Assembly: GCA_946482075.1 (NCBI GenBank)
Contig: CAMLQG010000008.1
Span: 1-62,462, forward strand
Source: an uncultured Erythrobacteraceae bacterium
GTDB taxonomy: Bacteria; Pseudomonadota; Alphaproteobacteria; Sphingomonadales; Sphingomonadaceae
Reading direction: 5' to 3'
DNA: 62,462 nt
The position numbers were made by a program, and so were the translations under genes. A model generated the notes under the pieces. That model made no database searches. It was not told the origin of the DNA and saw nothing but the letters and a program-made list of their open reading frames with translations. Below are positions 52,168 to 60,548 of this stretch, one piece after another. Each line of letters opens with the position of its first letter. Position 1 is the stretch's first letter.

Positions 52168-53764
52168 TTTGAATGAAATCGCGTGGGCGCCCGGAAGGGA
52201 AGCCCCACAGTGCGACAAGAAGGGCGAAAGCGACGATGACCCATGTGTACCACAGCCCTGCGTAAGGGTCACCGGTCGATGCGACGATATAGGTGGCAAT
52301 CAGCGGCAGGAAGCCCCCGAAATAGCCTGTGCCGAAGTGATAGGGGATCGACATCGAACTGTAGCGGATTCGAGCCGGGAACATCTCCGACAACAGCGCT
52401 GCCGCGGGGCCGTATGTCGCGCCGGACAGGGCGCCTAATGCGAAGATGCACAGAAAGATGATCGCGATGCCGATCGGTTGCGGGATGCTGGGCGTGAGAT
52501 TGTATCCCGCCTTCTCCAGCGCGGCGCTCACGCCTTCCTTGCTGGTATCGGAAACCGGCACGCCGCCGACCGTCATCGACAGTTCGGCGTCATGGTCGAC
52601 CGTGAAGCGGACGCCATTGCCCGTCAGCTGGCCGAGGATCTGGCCGCATCCGCTCTTCTGCTTCTGTGCGAAGGGATCGAAAGCGCAATCCGGGCCGGAC
52701 ACCACGACCGGCGCTTTGCGCGCGGTGGCATCGAGCTGCGGATTGGCTGCCTGGCCCATCAGCCAGAAGAGCGGGAACAGCAGGGCAAGCGTGGCGACAT
52801 AGCCCCAGACGATCGGCTTCTTGCGCCCGATCCTGTCGGAAAGCCTGCCGAAGAAGACATACCACACCGTGCTGCACAGCGCGGCGGAACCGACAGTCAA
52901 TTCCGCCGTGGTGGGATCGACGCGCATCGGCCCCTGGAGGAAGGACAGGCCGGAAAAGGCCGCAGTGTACCAGATTACCGTCAGCCCCGCCGCGCAGCCG
53001 AACAGGGCGACGAAGATCCGCTTGGGATTGCCGGGATAGGTGAAGCTTTCGACGAAGGGGTTGCCGGCGATCTCGCCCTCCTCCTTCATCGCCTGGAACA
53101 CCGGGCTTTCCGAAAGCTTGAGCCGCATCCACAGCGAGATCGCGAGCAGCAGGATCGACAGCAGGAAGGGCACGCGCCAGCCCCAGTCGTTCCACACCTC
53201 GTCCGACATCAGGCCCTTGGTCAGCAGCACGACCACGAGGCTGAGCACGAAGCCGCCGATCACGCTGGCCTGGATGAAGCCGGTGTAGAAGCCCCGCTTT
53301 TCCGGCGGCGCGTGTTCGGAAACATAGATCGCGGCGCCGCCATATTCGCCACCCAGTGCCAGGCCCTGGCAGATGCGCAACAGGATGATCAGGATTGGAG
53401 CCGCGATGCCGATGACCGCCGCCGCCGGGATCAAGCCGACGCCGGCCGTGGCGATGCCCATCAGCGTGATTGTGACGAGGAAGGTGTATTTCCGGCCCAG
53501 GCGATCGCCCAGATAGCCGAAGATGATCGCGCCCAACGGGCGGAATCCGAAGCCGACCGCGAAGCCTGCCCAGGCGAGCAGGGTCTGGAGCGTCTCATTA
53601 CCGGAAGGGAAGAAGGTGCGGCCGATGATGCCGCTCGCCGCCAGCGTGCCGTAGATGAAGAAATCGTACCATTCGAATACCGTTCCGGCCGATGATGCCG
53701 AAATGACGAGACGGATTTCCTTCTGGCTGGGCTCACGATGACCCACTGCCGGCGATGACGCCAT
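52154..53764 (-). CDS. MFS transporter, MHS (metabolite:H+ symporter) family, with a large loop
   Basis: This 536-residue transporter has about 12 helices. It shows GTVFEWYDFFIYGTLA and FGYLGDRLGRKYT (the conserved loop 2-3 motif), and RICQGLALGGEYGGAA, all diagnostic of the MHS subfamily (KgtP, ProP, ShiA-like). It is about 100 residues longer than usual because of a hydrophilic insert (about residues 335-425) with two cysteines in GPDCAFDPFAQKQKSGCGQI. I chose the ATG at 53764, which has GGAGG at good spacing. Substrate, probably an organic acid or osmolyte, is unknown. Confidence 0.88.
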   Translation of the reverse strand: MASSPAVGHREPSQKEIRLVISASSAGTVFEWYDFFIYGTLAASGIIGRTFFPSGNETLQTLLAWAGFAVGFGFRPLGAIIFGYLGDRLGRKYTFLVTITLMGIATAGVGLIPAAAVIGIAAPILIILLRICQGLALGGEYGGAAIYVSEHAPPEKRGFYTGFIQASVIGGFVLSLVVVLLTKGLMSDEVWNDWGWRVPFLLSILLLAISLWMRLKLSESPVFQAMKEEGEIAGNPFVESFTYPGNPKRIFVALFGCAAGLTVIWYTAAFSGLSFLQGPMRVDPTTAELTVGSAALCSTVWYVFFGRLSDRIGRKKPIVWGYVATLALLFPLFWLMGQAANPQLDATARKAPVVVSGPDCAFDPFAQKQKSGCGQILGQLTGNGVRFTVDHDAELSMTVGGVPVSDTSKEGVSAALEKAGYNLTPSIPQPIGIAIIFLCIFALGALSGATYGPAAALLSEMFPARIRYSSMSIPYHFGTGYFGGFLPLIATYIVASTGDPYAGLWYTWVIVAFALLVALWGFPSGRPRDFIQNDPD

Positions 53765-53794
53765 ACCCATACCCTCCCTGGACGAGGAAAGGGT

Positions 53795-54232
53795 CTAGCG
53801 AGACCGCGGGCGCTTGGAAAGCGCCTGAACCGCGGCCTTCCACGGAAGCATGATCGCGCCATGGCGGCCCGGATAGGCGAGCGCTGGGGTCAACAGGCCT
53901 ATGCGCGGCCAGTTCGGCAGAGGACCCTCGCCAGCCAACCAAGCCGCCATGGCTGTCGCTGCCTGTTCTATGTCCGTCGCGCCTAACCCATTGGCGGAAT
54001 CGGCGAAGAGAGCGGCCGAAGCCTGGCCGATCGCGCAGGCCTGCACGCGCATGCCGAGCCCGGCTATCAGGCCTTCGCCGTCGCTGTCGAGCCCGATCGC
54101 CAGCGTGCTGCCGCAGCTCGGCGAACGCGCCTGGCCTTCCATCGCCAGTCCATCGATCCACGGGAAATCGGCCAGCCTCAGCGTGAGGCCGAGTATCTCC
54201 GGCGTGTAGAGACGAGAGCCCTCGCTGCTCAT
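53795..54232 (-). CDS. Iron-sulfur cluster assembly scaffold-like protein (IscU/NifU_N fold)
   Basis: This 145-residue protein has the fold of IscU/NifU_N with cysteines in RSPSCGSTLAI and RVQACAIGQASAALFA. The third cluster-ligand position expected near the C-terminal L-P-W motif reads GAIMLPWKA, with Ala instead of Cys. It may be a scaffold-related protein that no longer builds clusters, or may use another ligand. The ATG at 54232 overlaps the cvpA stop (ATGA). A longer frame to 54379 is not family-like. Confidence 0.75.
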   Translation of the reverse strand: MSSEGSRLYTPEILGLTLRLADFPWIDGLAMEGQARSPSCGSTLAIGLDSDGEGLIAGLGMRVQACAIGQASAALFADSANGLGATDIEQAATAMAAWLAGEGPLPNWPRIGLLTPALAYPGRHGAIMLPWKAAVQALSKRPRSR

Positions 54233-54762
54233 TCCTTCTTGTCGGCGATCTTGGCGTCTTCTTCGGCCAGTTCCTTGCGGCGTTCCTGGATCATCACCAC
54301 CAGCGCATCTGCCGCCGAGTTGATGAAGGGATAGCTGCGCGCGTTGGTCATCCATGTGGGCCGCCCGGCAACGCCCCACACCGTGTCATAACCGAGCACG
54401 AGCACGGAAAAGGCCAGCACCGCGATGATCACGCCCTTGATGATGCCGAAGCCCAACCCGAGAACTCGATCGACCGGCCCCAGCAGCGATGAGCGCGACG
54501 CCTGCCCCAGGCGGCCCGCGATCAGCTTCATCCCCGCATAGGGGATCAGCAGCAGCAGGGCGAAAGCGAGCACGGAAGCGCCGGATGGCGACTCCATGTA
54601 TTTGTCGAGCCAGGTGGTCATCGGGGTATGCAGTTCATGGATCGCGAAAAGCGCGAGCACCCAAGCCACCAGTGACAGGATCTCCTGCACGAAACCGCGC
54701 ATGAAACCGCCGATCGCCCCGACTACGACCAGCACCAAAACGATAATATCCAAACCCGTCAT
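54229..54762 (-). CDS. CvpA family membrane protein
   Basis: This 177-residue protein begins MTGLDIIVLVLVVVGAIGGF with MRGFVQEILSLVAWVLALFA, the typical CvpA start, and has four helices and a charged C-terminal tail (RRKELAEEDAKIADKKE). CvpA was named for colicin V production; in other bacteria it is a membrane protein affecting envelope stress. It lies 12 bases after radA and overlaps the scaffold gene. Confidence 0.9.
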   Translation of the reverse strand: MTGLDIIVLVLVVVGAIGGFMRGFVQEILSLVAWVLALFAIHELHTPMTTWLDKYMESPSGASVLAFALLLLIPYAGMKLIAGRLGQASRSSLLGPVDRVLGLGFGIIKGVIIAVLAFSVLVLGYDTVWGVAGRPTWMTNARSYPFINSAADALVVMIQERRKELAEEDAKIADKKE

Positions 54763-54774
54763 CGGCGCGAATAA

Positions 54775-56142
54775 TTATGCGTTCGCCAGGATGCGGTCAA
54801 CGAGATTGGGCAGCAGGCGAATACCCTTGTAATCGAGTCCCGGCGGGATCGAAGCGAGGTCCGCCGGGCCCATCCCCCTCTCGAAACCGAGCTTCAGAGC
54901 TTCGCGCAGGCGAACCGGTCCATGAGCAACCGGCCTGATCTCTCCCGCGAGCGACAATTCGCCGAACCAGACGCTTTTGGCGGGCAGCGGCTTGTCCGCC
55001 AGCGCGGAGACGAGTGCGGCCGCCACGGCAAGATCGGCAGCGGGGTCGGTCAGCCGATAGCCGCCCGCGACGTTCAGATAGACTTCGGCCGAGGAGAAAT
55101 TGAGCCCGCAGCGTGCTTCCAGCACCGCGAGCAGCATGGCGAGCCGGCCATTGTCCCATCCCACCACCGCGCGGCGCGGCGTGGCGCCGCTCTGCAGCCG
55201 CACGATCAGCGCCTGGATTTCGACCAGCACCGGTCGTGTCCCTTCCAGCGCCGGAAATACCGAACTCCCCGCCATCGGCTCGCCCCGGCCGGAGAGGAAC
55301 AGGGTGGAAGGATTGGCGACTTCTTCCAGCCCCTGTTCCTCCATTGCGAAGACGCCGATCTCGTCCACCGCGCCGAAGCGGTTCTTCAATGCGCGCAGGA
55401 TGCGGTATTGGTGGCTGCGCTCCCCCTCGAAGCTCATCACTACGTCGACCATGTGTTCCAGCACGCGCGGCCCCGCAATCGTGCCGTCCTTCGTGACATG
55501 GCCGACGAGGACCAGCGCGGTGCCGTTCTCCTTGGCGTAGCGGATCAGTTCGAAGGCGCAGCCGCGCACTTGGCTCACCGTGCCGGGCGCACCTTCGATC
55601 TGGTCGGAATGCATGGTCTGGATCGAATCGATCACCAGCAGCGCGGGCGGCGCCATCCCGTTCAGCGTGGTGAGGATATCGCGCACCGATGTATTGGAGG
55701 CGAGCCGGATCGGCGCATCGGCAAGCCCCAGCCGCACGGCGCGCATCCGCACCTGGCTCGCCGCTTCTTCGCCGCTCACATAGACGACGTCCGCTCCGCT
55801 GCGCGCGATCCGCGCGGTGGCCTGGAGCAGCAGGGTGGATTTGCCGATCCCCGGATCGCCGCCCATCAGGATCGCCGAGCCTGGCACCAGCCCCCCGCCC
55901 AGCGCGCGGTCGAACTCGGCCAACCCCGTGCCGCGCCGCGCCAGCGGTTCCGCCGGCGCGTCGAGCGGCACGAACTCGAAGGCCCGCCCCCCGCTCGACA
56001 GATCGTGCTTCAGCGAGAAGACAGTGGCCGGCACGTCTTCCGCCAGCGTGTTCCATTCCGAACAATCGGCGCATTGCCCCTGCCAGCGATGGGACACGCT
56101 GCCGCAAGCCTGACAGATATAACGCCGTTTCGTCTTGACCAT
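54775..56142 (-). CDS. radA: DNA repair protein RadA
   Basis: This 455-residue RecA-like helicase acts in recombination-branch processing. A zinc finger YICQACGSVSHRWQGQCADC is at the N-terminus, Walker A is GGDPGIGKSTLLLQ, the KNRFG motif is in LKNRFGAVDEIGVF, and a Lon-like C-terminal domain follows (FSSAEVYLNVAGGYRLTDPA). An IS1595-family element is inserted 43 bases upstream of the start and separates the gene from most of its former upstream region. Confidence 0.96.
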   Translation of the reverse strand: MVKTKRRYICQACGSVSHRWQGQCADCSEWNTLAEDVPATVFSLKHDLSSGGRAFEFVPLDAPAEPLARRGTGLAEFDRALGGGLVPGSAILMGGDPGIGKSTLLLQATARIARSGADVVYVSGEEAASQVRMRAVRLGLADAPIRLASNTSVRDILTTLNGMAPPALLVIDSIQTMHSDQIEGAPGTVSQVRGCAFELIRYAKENGTALVLVGHVTKDGTIAGPRVLEHMVDVVMSFEGERSHQYRILRALKNRFGAVDEIGVFAMEEQGLEEVANPSTLFLSGRGEPMAGSSVFPALEGTRPVLVEIQALIVRLQSGATPRRAVVGWDNGRLAMLLAVLEARCGLNFSSAEVYLNVAGGYRLTDPAADLAVAAALVSALADKPLPAKSVWFGELSLAGEIRPVAHGPVRLREALKLGFERGMGPADLASIPPGLDYKGIRLLPNLVDRILANA

Positions 56143-56177
56143 GGCAGCGCGATAACCGGAACAGAACTAGAACGCAA

Positions 56178-56185
56178 TTGCCTTT
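56178..56185. repeat. Target site duplication, left
   Basis: TTGCCTTT directly precedes the left inverted end and is identical to 58193-58200. An 8-bp duplication is the size made by IS1595-family transposases. Confidence 0.9.
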
Positions 56186-56225
56186 GGCGTTATTATATTA
56201 AGCATACCCAGAAGGACTGAAGGCG

Positions 56226-56399
56226 ATGGACATTGATGAAAGAGTTCGCGCATTTGAGAAAATAGCCGAGGGCGATGAAGCATGCATAAAGGCCGTGTGG
56301 CGGTCCTTCCCTTCACCGTTTGAGATCGACTGTAGGGACCAGAAGGCAGTGCGCCGACTGCTCAAGAAAATTGCGCTTGCTGCTCTCTACAGTCCATAA
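56226..56399 (+). CDS. Hypothetical small protein inside the IS element
   Basis: This 57-residue ORF (MDIDERVRAFEKIAEGDEAC, ending KIALAALYSP) starts 15 bases inside the left end of the element and is transcribed toward the 222-residue cargo ORF, overlapping its stop by 13 bases. It is predicted helical, with a Cys in each half. AGAAGGA and GAAGG lie upstream of the ATG. No family is recognised. It is plausible as cargo but could be non-coding. Confidence 0.45.
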   Translation: MDIDERVRAFEKIAEGDEACIKAVWRSFPSPFEIDCRDQKAVRRLLKKIALAALYSP

Positions 56400-57055
56400 T
56401 CCTTGAGGGTGTTGTCCACCTCCCAAGCAATCTGGCGGACGCTTGCCCAATGTGGATTTGCGGGAGACAGGGCGGTTCCGTTATTCTCTTCGAATGAGAC
56501 GGCAAATTCCGGCTTAATAGGCAAAGGATCGGTGATCAGTTCAACATATGACTCAGACTTCAAACTCCCATCGACGTGTGCACCGCCGTCCTGCGATCGA
56601 ACTGTCCAAATCAGCCCCTTTCTTGAAAGCGGCCTCCTGCCTTCACTCGAAACTGCCTCATCCCACCATTTCCCGAATGGCAGCACCCTGGACCAACTCG
56701 GCATTGCACCTGATTGGGCGATGCAATGAGGCAAAAACTTTGTGCCGTCGGCACTCATTTGAACGCAAGTTAAGGGTGGAGCAACACCAACCCAAACGCC
56801 GTTCATTTCCCCATTAGGAGCAGTTTTCAATGCGGTGCTTACGAAGGACAATGATCCTCTAATCCCCAGCTGTCTCAACAAAGATTTTGTTCTCCCCGAT
56901 CCATCATGGAGTAGGATATATAAATAAGTAGCCAATCTCTTGGCTTCCCTAATGTTTCCCTCATCAAAAATTCTGGCGGATTCTCTCAGGAAATATATCT
57001 GATCTTTTAGCTCTTCTTCCAGATCAGCTTTTGTTTTTTTCAATTCCATCCTCAT
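56387..57055 (-). CDS. Uncharacterised passenger protein of the IS element
   Basis: This 222-residue protein begins with a charged helix (KKTKADLEEELKDQIYFLRE) and has a C-terminal region containing LPFGKWWDEAV, SRKGLIWTVRSQDGGAHVDG and HWASVRQIAWEV. From memory, the pattern W-W-x-x-x-V, S-R-K/R, D-G-G-A-H-V-D belongs to a widespread family with no known function; I cannot name a domain. The region is visibly AT-richer than its surroundings. It overlaps the preceding 62-residue ORF by 32 bases and lies in the same direction as the transposase, so it looks like transposon cargo. Confidence 0.75.
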   Translation of the reverse strand: MRMELKKTKADLEEELKDQIYFLRESARIFDEGNIREAKRLATYLYILLHDGSGRTKSLLRQLGIRGSLSFVSTALKTAPNGEMNGVWVGVAPPLTCVQMSADGTKFLPHCIAQSGAMPSWSRVLPFGKWWDEAVSSEGRRPLSRKGLIWTVRSQDGGAHVDGSLKSESYVELITDPLPIKPEFAVSFEENNGTALSPANPHWASVRQIAWEVDNTLKDYGL

Positions 57056-57212
57056 TTTTCCCGCGCAGAATGGATCGACCCCGAATGAGTCGTTCCATGA
57101 CGTTATCTGCCTCTGTGGGGTTTAGTTCGCCAGCGGCGATTAGCCTTGCGACCTCGGCCTTGAACCTTGCGCTTTGCTCGGCCTGCGTTTCCGCGTTTTT
57201 CTTCTTGGGCAT
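57024..57212 (-). CDS. Small charged passenger protein coupled to the transposase
   Basis: This 62-residue ORF begins MPKKKNAETQAEQSARFKAE and is helical and highly charged (VARLIAAGELNPTEADNVME follows). Its ATG overlaps the transposase stop (TGATG), so translation is probably coupled to it, and its end overlaps the next cargo ORF. No family is recognised. It might be a DNA-binding or transposition accessory protein, but that is a guess. Confidence 0.65.
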   Translation of the reverse strand: MPKKKNAETQAEQSARFKAEVARLIAAGELNPTEADNVMERLIRGRSILRGKNEDGIEKNKS

Positions 57213-58126
57213 CAGGCCCCCGCACCAGTTGTTTGATAGGTAAGCCGCTTGCCGATCACACCTTTGAGCAGCGCGTCGGCACGGTCTGCATCATTGTAAC
57301 CGAGGGCCACGCGATTGCTGTAGCGGAAATTGAACTCCGCTACATAGCGGTGAAGATGTTTCTTGGCGCAGTGCTGGTAGATGCCCCGCATCCCGCGCTT
57401 GAAGATGCTGAAATAGCCTTCAATGGTGTTGGTGTTCACGTCGCCACGGCTATACTCGCCCGACTTATGGTTCACGGTGTGGTGCTGATAGAAGAAGCGG
57501 CCAATCGACTTGTAGTGATGGGCTTCATCGGTGTGCAGCTTCGTAAGGCGCTGGATGTTGTCGAGCAGGATCGGCTGAATTTCGGGAACACCGAGAGTGT
57601 CGATCACCATCGCGCGCGAACGACCACCGCGTTCCACCAGCGCGAGAACCTTCATCTTGTGGAAGAAGCTCTTCTTCACTTCCCGCCCCGGTTCGGTGCC
57701 GATGAAAGTCTCGTCGGCCTCCACAACGGTGCCAAGGCCACCGAGCGGCCAAGTGTCGGTTTCTTGCATCGCTTCGCGAATACGGTGTGACATAAACCAT
57801 GCGGTCTTGAGGGTGACACCAAGAATGCGGTGAAGCTGGTTGCTGGAAATGCCCTTCTTGCTGCCCGCGATCAGATACATCGCTTGCAGCCAGAGGCGCA
57901 TCGGAACCTTGCTGTCCTCGAAGATAGTGCCGATCTTCACGGTGAACGGCTTGCGGCACTGATAGCACTTCCACAGGCCAACGCGGGTGGTCTCACCCTT
58001 GAGCTTGCCGACGCGATCCACACCGCCGCAATGCGGGCACACAGCACCATGCGGCCAAAGTCGCGCTTCTACGTAGGCGTAGGCGGCTTCTTCGTCATGG
58101 AAGTGAGGGGCGGAAAGGTTGGACAT
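57212..58126 (-). CDS. IS1595-family transposase (ISXO2-like DDE)
   Basis: This 304-residue transposase has an N-terminal zinc ribbon (AVCPHCGGVDRVGK and WKCYQCRKPF) and an ISXO2-like DDE domain with VEADETFIGTEPGR, KLHTDEAHHYKSIG and NTNTIEGYFSIFKRGMRG. The frame is intact and full-length for the family, so it may be active. The start lies 42 bases inside the right inverted end. The stop overlaps a cargo ORF. Confidence 0.95.
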   Translation of the reverse strand: MSNLSAPHFHDEEAAYAYVEARLWPHGAVCPHCGGVDRVGKLKGETTRVGLWKCYQCRKPFTVKIGTIFEDSKVPMRLWLQAMYLIAGSKKGISSNQLHRILGVTLKTAWFMSHRIREAMQETDTWPLGGLGTVVEADETFIGTEPGREVKKSFFHKMKVLALVERGGRSRAMVIDTLGVPEIQPILLDNIQRLTKLHTDEAHHYKSIGRFFYQHHTVNHKSGEYSRGDVNTNTIEGYFSIFKRGMRGIYQHCAKKHLHRYVAEFNFRYSNRVALGYNDADRADALLKGVIGKRLTYQTTGAGA

Positions 58127-58192
58127 TGTAGGGCTCCGTTTGATGGATTCACCCTACGTTCCATAGGTGGGTACGTCAAGTATAATAACGCC

Positions 58193-58200
58193 TTGCCTTT
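58193..58200. repeat. Target site duplication, right
   Basis: TTGCCTTT directly follows the right inverted end and matches 56178-56185 exactly. Confidence 0.9.
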
Positions 58201-58228
58201 CCCTGCCTCCCGCGTTTAACAAGCATCC

Positions 58229-60544
58229 ATGCGGCAAAAGGAACTGCGCATCGCATTGGTCTGCTACGGGGGCGTCAGCCTGGCGGTCTATATGCATGGC
58301 GTGACCAAGGAAGTGTGGAAGCTGGCGCGGGCGAGCCGCGCCGCGCACGGGCATGACGACCGCACGGAAGGCAGCGAGCAGGTCTATTTTCGGTTGCTGC
58401 GCCATATCGAGCAGGAGCGCGAACTGAAGCTGCGGATGCTGCCCGACATCCTCACCGGGGCGAGCGCAGGGGGAATCAATGCGGTGTTCCTGGCCGAAGC
58501 GGTCCATTCCGGCCGTTCGCTCGAACCGCTGACCGAATTGTGGCTTGCCACTGCCGATGTGGACCGGCTGATCGATCCCGACGCCAAGCCTTGGTCGCGC
58601 ATGGCCAAGCAATGGGCGTGGCCGCTGATCCAGTTCGTGCTCACCCGTCCGGGCAATGCGGTCACGGAAAGCGTGGCCCCCGAAACGCGCGCGGAAGTGC
58701 GCACCAAGCTGTCGCGCTTCATGCGCGGCCGGTGGTTCGCGCCGCCCTTCTCCGGGATCGGGTTCTCGCGCCTGCTCTACCAGGCGCTGGACGCGATGCG
58801 AAACACGGAAGCGAACGGGCCGTTGCTGCCGGCGAACCACCCCATCGACCTGTTCGTGACGACGACCGATTTCCGGGGCTATCGCCAGCTCCTGCGGCTC
58901 AACAGCCCGCCGGTTGTGGAAGAGAGCGAGCATCGCATGCCGATCGGCTTCCATGCGCGCGTGCCGGATGAAGGCGGGCACAGCCTGGCGGATATCCTCG
59001 AACTGGTCCTGGCAGCGCGATCCACGGCAAGCTTTCCCGGCGCATTTCCCCCACTCAAGCTCGAAGAGATCGACCGGCTCGGGCGGGAAGTGAAACGCGA
59101 ATGGGCGGGGCGCACCGCGTTCATCGAACGGATCATGCCCGCCCATGTCCGCCAGGACGATGTGGAACTTGTCTCGCTGATCGATGGGTCGGTGCTGGTG
59201 AACGCACCTTTCGCCGAAGCCGCCGCGGCGCTGGAGATCCGCCCTGCCCAGCGCGAGGTGGACCGGCGCTTCGTCTATATCGATCCCCGGCCGGATCGGC
59301 AGGGCGGCATCGGCAACGAGCCTGATCGGCCAGTGGGTTTCTTCTCTGCCATTTTCGGATCGCTATCGAGCATTCCGCGCGAACAGCCGATCCGCGACAA
59401 TCTGGAAGTGCTGGAAGCCCAGTCGCACGAGGCGGAACGGCTGCGCCACATCCTCGCGGCGCTGAGACCCGATGTGGAGGCCGCGGTCGCGAAGCTGTTC
59501 GGCCGCACGCCGTTCCTGGGTCGTCCGACCCCGCGCCGGCTGCGCAACTGGCGGGCGAAAGCGCAGCAGGCGGCGGCCGAACAGGCGGGGTTCGCGTTCC
59601 ACGGCTATGCGCAGGCCAAGTTCAACGGGATCATCGAACATATCGCCCGGACGATCTTCGATGCCGCACCCGGCCTGCTGCTGCCCGATCCCGCGCCGAT
59701 CGCGGCTGCTGTCCGGCATGAGCTGAACATGCGCGGCCTCGCCCGCCTGTCCGCGCCGAGCGGTGGGGCGAGCGATGACGCGATCGCTTTCTTCCGCCAG
59801 CACGACATCGCTTTCCGCATCCGCCGTCTGCGCCTGCTCGCCCGCAGGCTGGCGCGCGAGTGGGAATTCCATCCGGACATTCCCGAGGATGCCCGTCAGC
59901 GCGCTCGCCGACTCGTTTTCGACAGCCTCGCGCTCTATTTCGAACGCGAGCCGGCAGAGAAACTGGGAGCGGAATTCGCCACGCTCGCGCAGGATGCGAT
60001 TCTCCATCCCGGCGCGGCGCTGGACGGCCTGGCGCGCCTGCGCGACTTGCCGAGCATCGACGAGAAGGTGGAAGCGATGTTCGCCGAAGGATTGGCGGAA
60101 ATGCCTCCGCCGCTGCGCGAACGGGTGCTGCTGGGCTATCTCGGCTTCCCCTATTATGACGTCGTGACGCTGCCTCTGCTGCGCAACGAGGGGCTGACCG
60201 AGTTCGATCCGGTCAAGGTCGACCGTATCTCGCCGGAAGACGCGAAATCGATCCGCGAAGGGGGTACCCGCGCCACGCTGCGCGGTGTGGAGTTCTATAA
60301 TTTCGGCGCCTTCTTCAGCCGCGCCTATCGCGAGAACGACTATCTCTGGGGTCGCCTGCACGGGGCGGAACGGATGATCGACCTGGTCGGCTCGACCTTG
60401 GACGAACCCCTGCCCGAAGCCGACATCCGCGGCTTCAAGCGCGACATGTTCTTGGCGATCCTGGATGAGGAGGAGAAGCGGCTGCTTGCCGACCCGTCCC
60501 TGATCGGGCGGATCAGGGGGGAAGTGGTGGAGCGGCTGCGATAA
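58229..60544 (+). CDS. Patatin-like phospholipase family protein, large
   Basis: This 771-residue protein has the patatin domain in the first about 340 residues. The oxyanion glycine region is CYGGVSLAVYMHGV, the nucleophile Ser79 is in ILTGASAGGINA (G-x-S-x-G), and the catalytic Asp is in SLIDGSVLVNAPFAEA. The remaining 430 residues are a helical domain without a recognised family, matching the long patatin-related proteins seen in actinobacteria and sphingomonads. It presumably hydrolyses lipids; the substrate is unknown. No signal peptide is seen. It lies 28 bases after the IS target duplication, so its promoter region was separated from radA by that insertion. Confidence 0.88.
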   Translation: MRQKELRIALVCYGGVSLAVYMHGVTKEVWKLARASRAAHGHDDRTEGSEQVYFRLLRHIEQERELKLRMLPDILTGASAGGINAVFLAEAVHSGRSLEPLTELWLATADVDRLIDPDAKPWSRMAKQWAWPLIQFVLTRPGNAVTESVAPETRAEVRTKLSRFMRGRWFAPPFSGIGFSRLLYQALDAMRNTEANGPLLPANHPIDLFVTTTDFRGYRQLLRLNSPPVVEESEHRMPIGFHARVPDEGGHSLADILELVLAARSTASFPGAFPPLKLEEIDRLGREVKREWAGRTAFIERIMPAHVRQDDVELVSLIDGSVLVNAPFAEAAAALEIRPAQREVDRRFVYIDPRPDRQGGIGNEPDRPVGFFSAIFGSLSSIPREQPIRDNLEVLEAQSHEAERLRHILAALRPDVEAAVAKLFGRTPFLGRPTPRRLRNWRAKAQQAAAEQAGFAFHGYAQAKFNGIIEHIARTIFDAAPGLLLPDPAPIAAAVRHELNMRGLARLSAPSGGASDDAIAFFRQHDIAFRIRRLRLLARRLAREWEFHPDIPEDARQRARRLVFDSLALYFEREPAEKLGAEFATLAQDAILHPGAALDGLARLRDLPSIDEKVEAMFAEGLAEMPPPLRERVLLGYLGFPYYDVVTLPLLRNEGLTEFDPVKVDRISPEDAKSIREGGTRATLRGVEFYNFGAFFSRAYRENDYLWGRLHGAERMIDLVGSTLDEPLPEADIRGFKRDMFLAILDEEEKRLLADPSLIGRIRGEVVERLR

Positions 60545-60548
60545 GGAA

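Larger units (their letters stand above)
56186..58192. mobile_element. IS1595-family transposon with passenger ORFs
   Basis: The element is 2,007 bp long. Its 25-bp inverted ends are 56186-56210 and 58168-58192, beginning GGCGTTATTATA and ending TACCCA, with 20 of 25 positions matching. It is bounded by a perfect 8-bp direct repeat (TTGCCTTT). It carries an ISXO2-like transposase plus three further ORFs (62, 222 and 57 residues). Intact ends and the perfect duplication point to a recent insertion between radA and the patatin gene, which were divergent neighbours about 80 bases apart before it. Confidence 0.93.
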
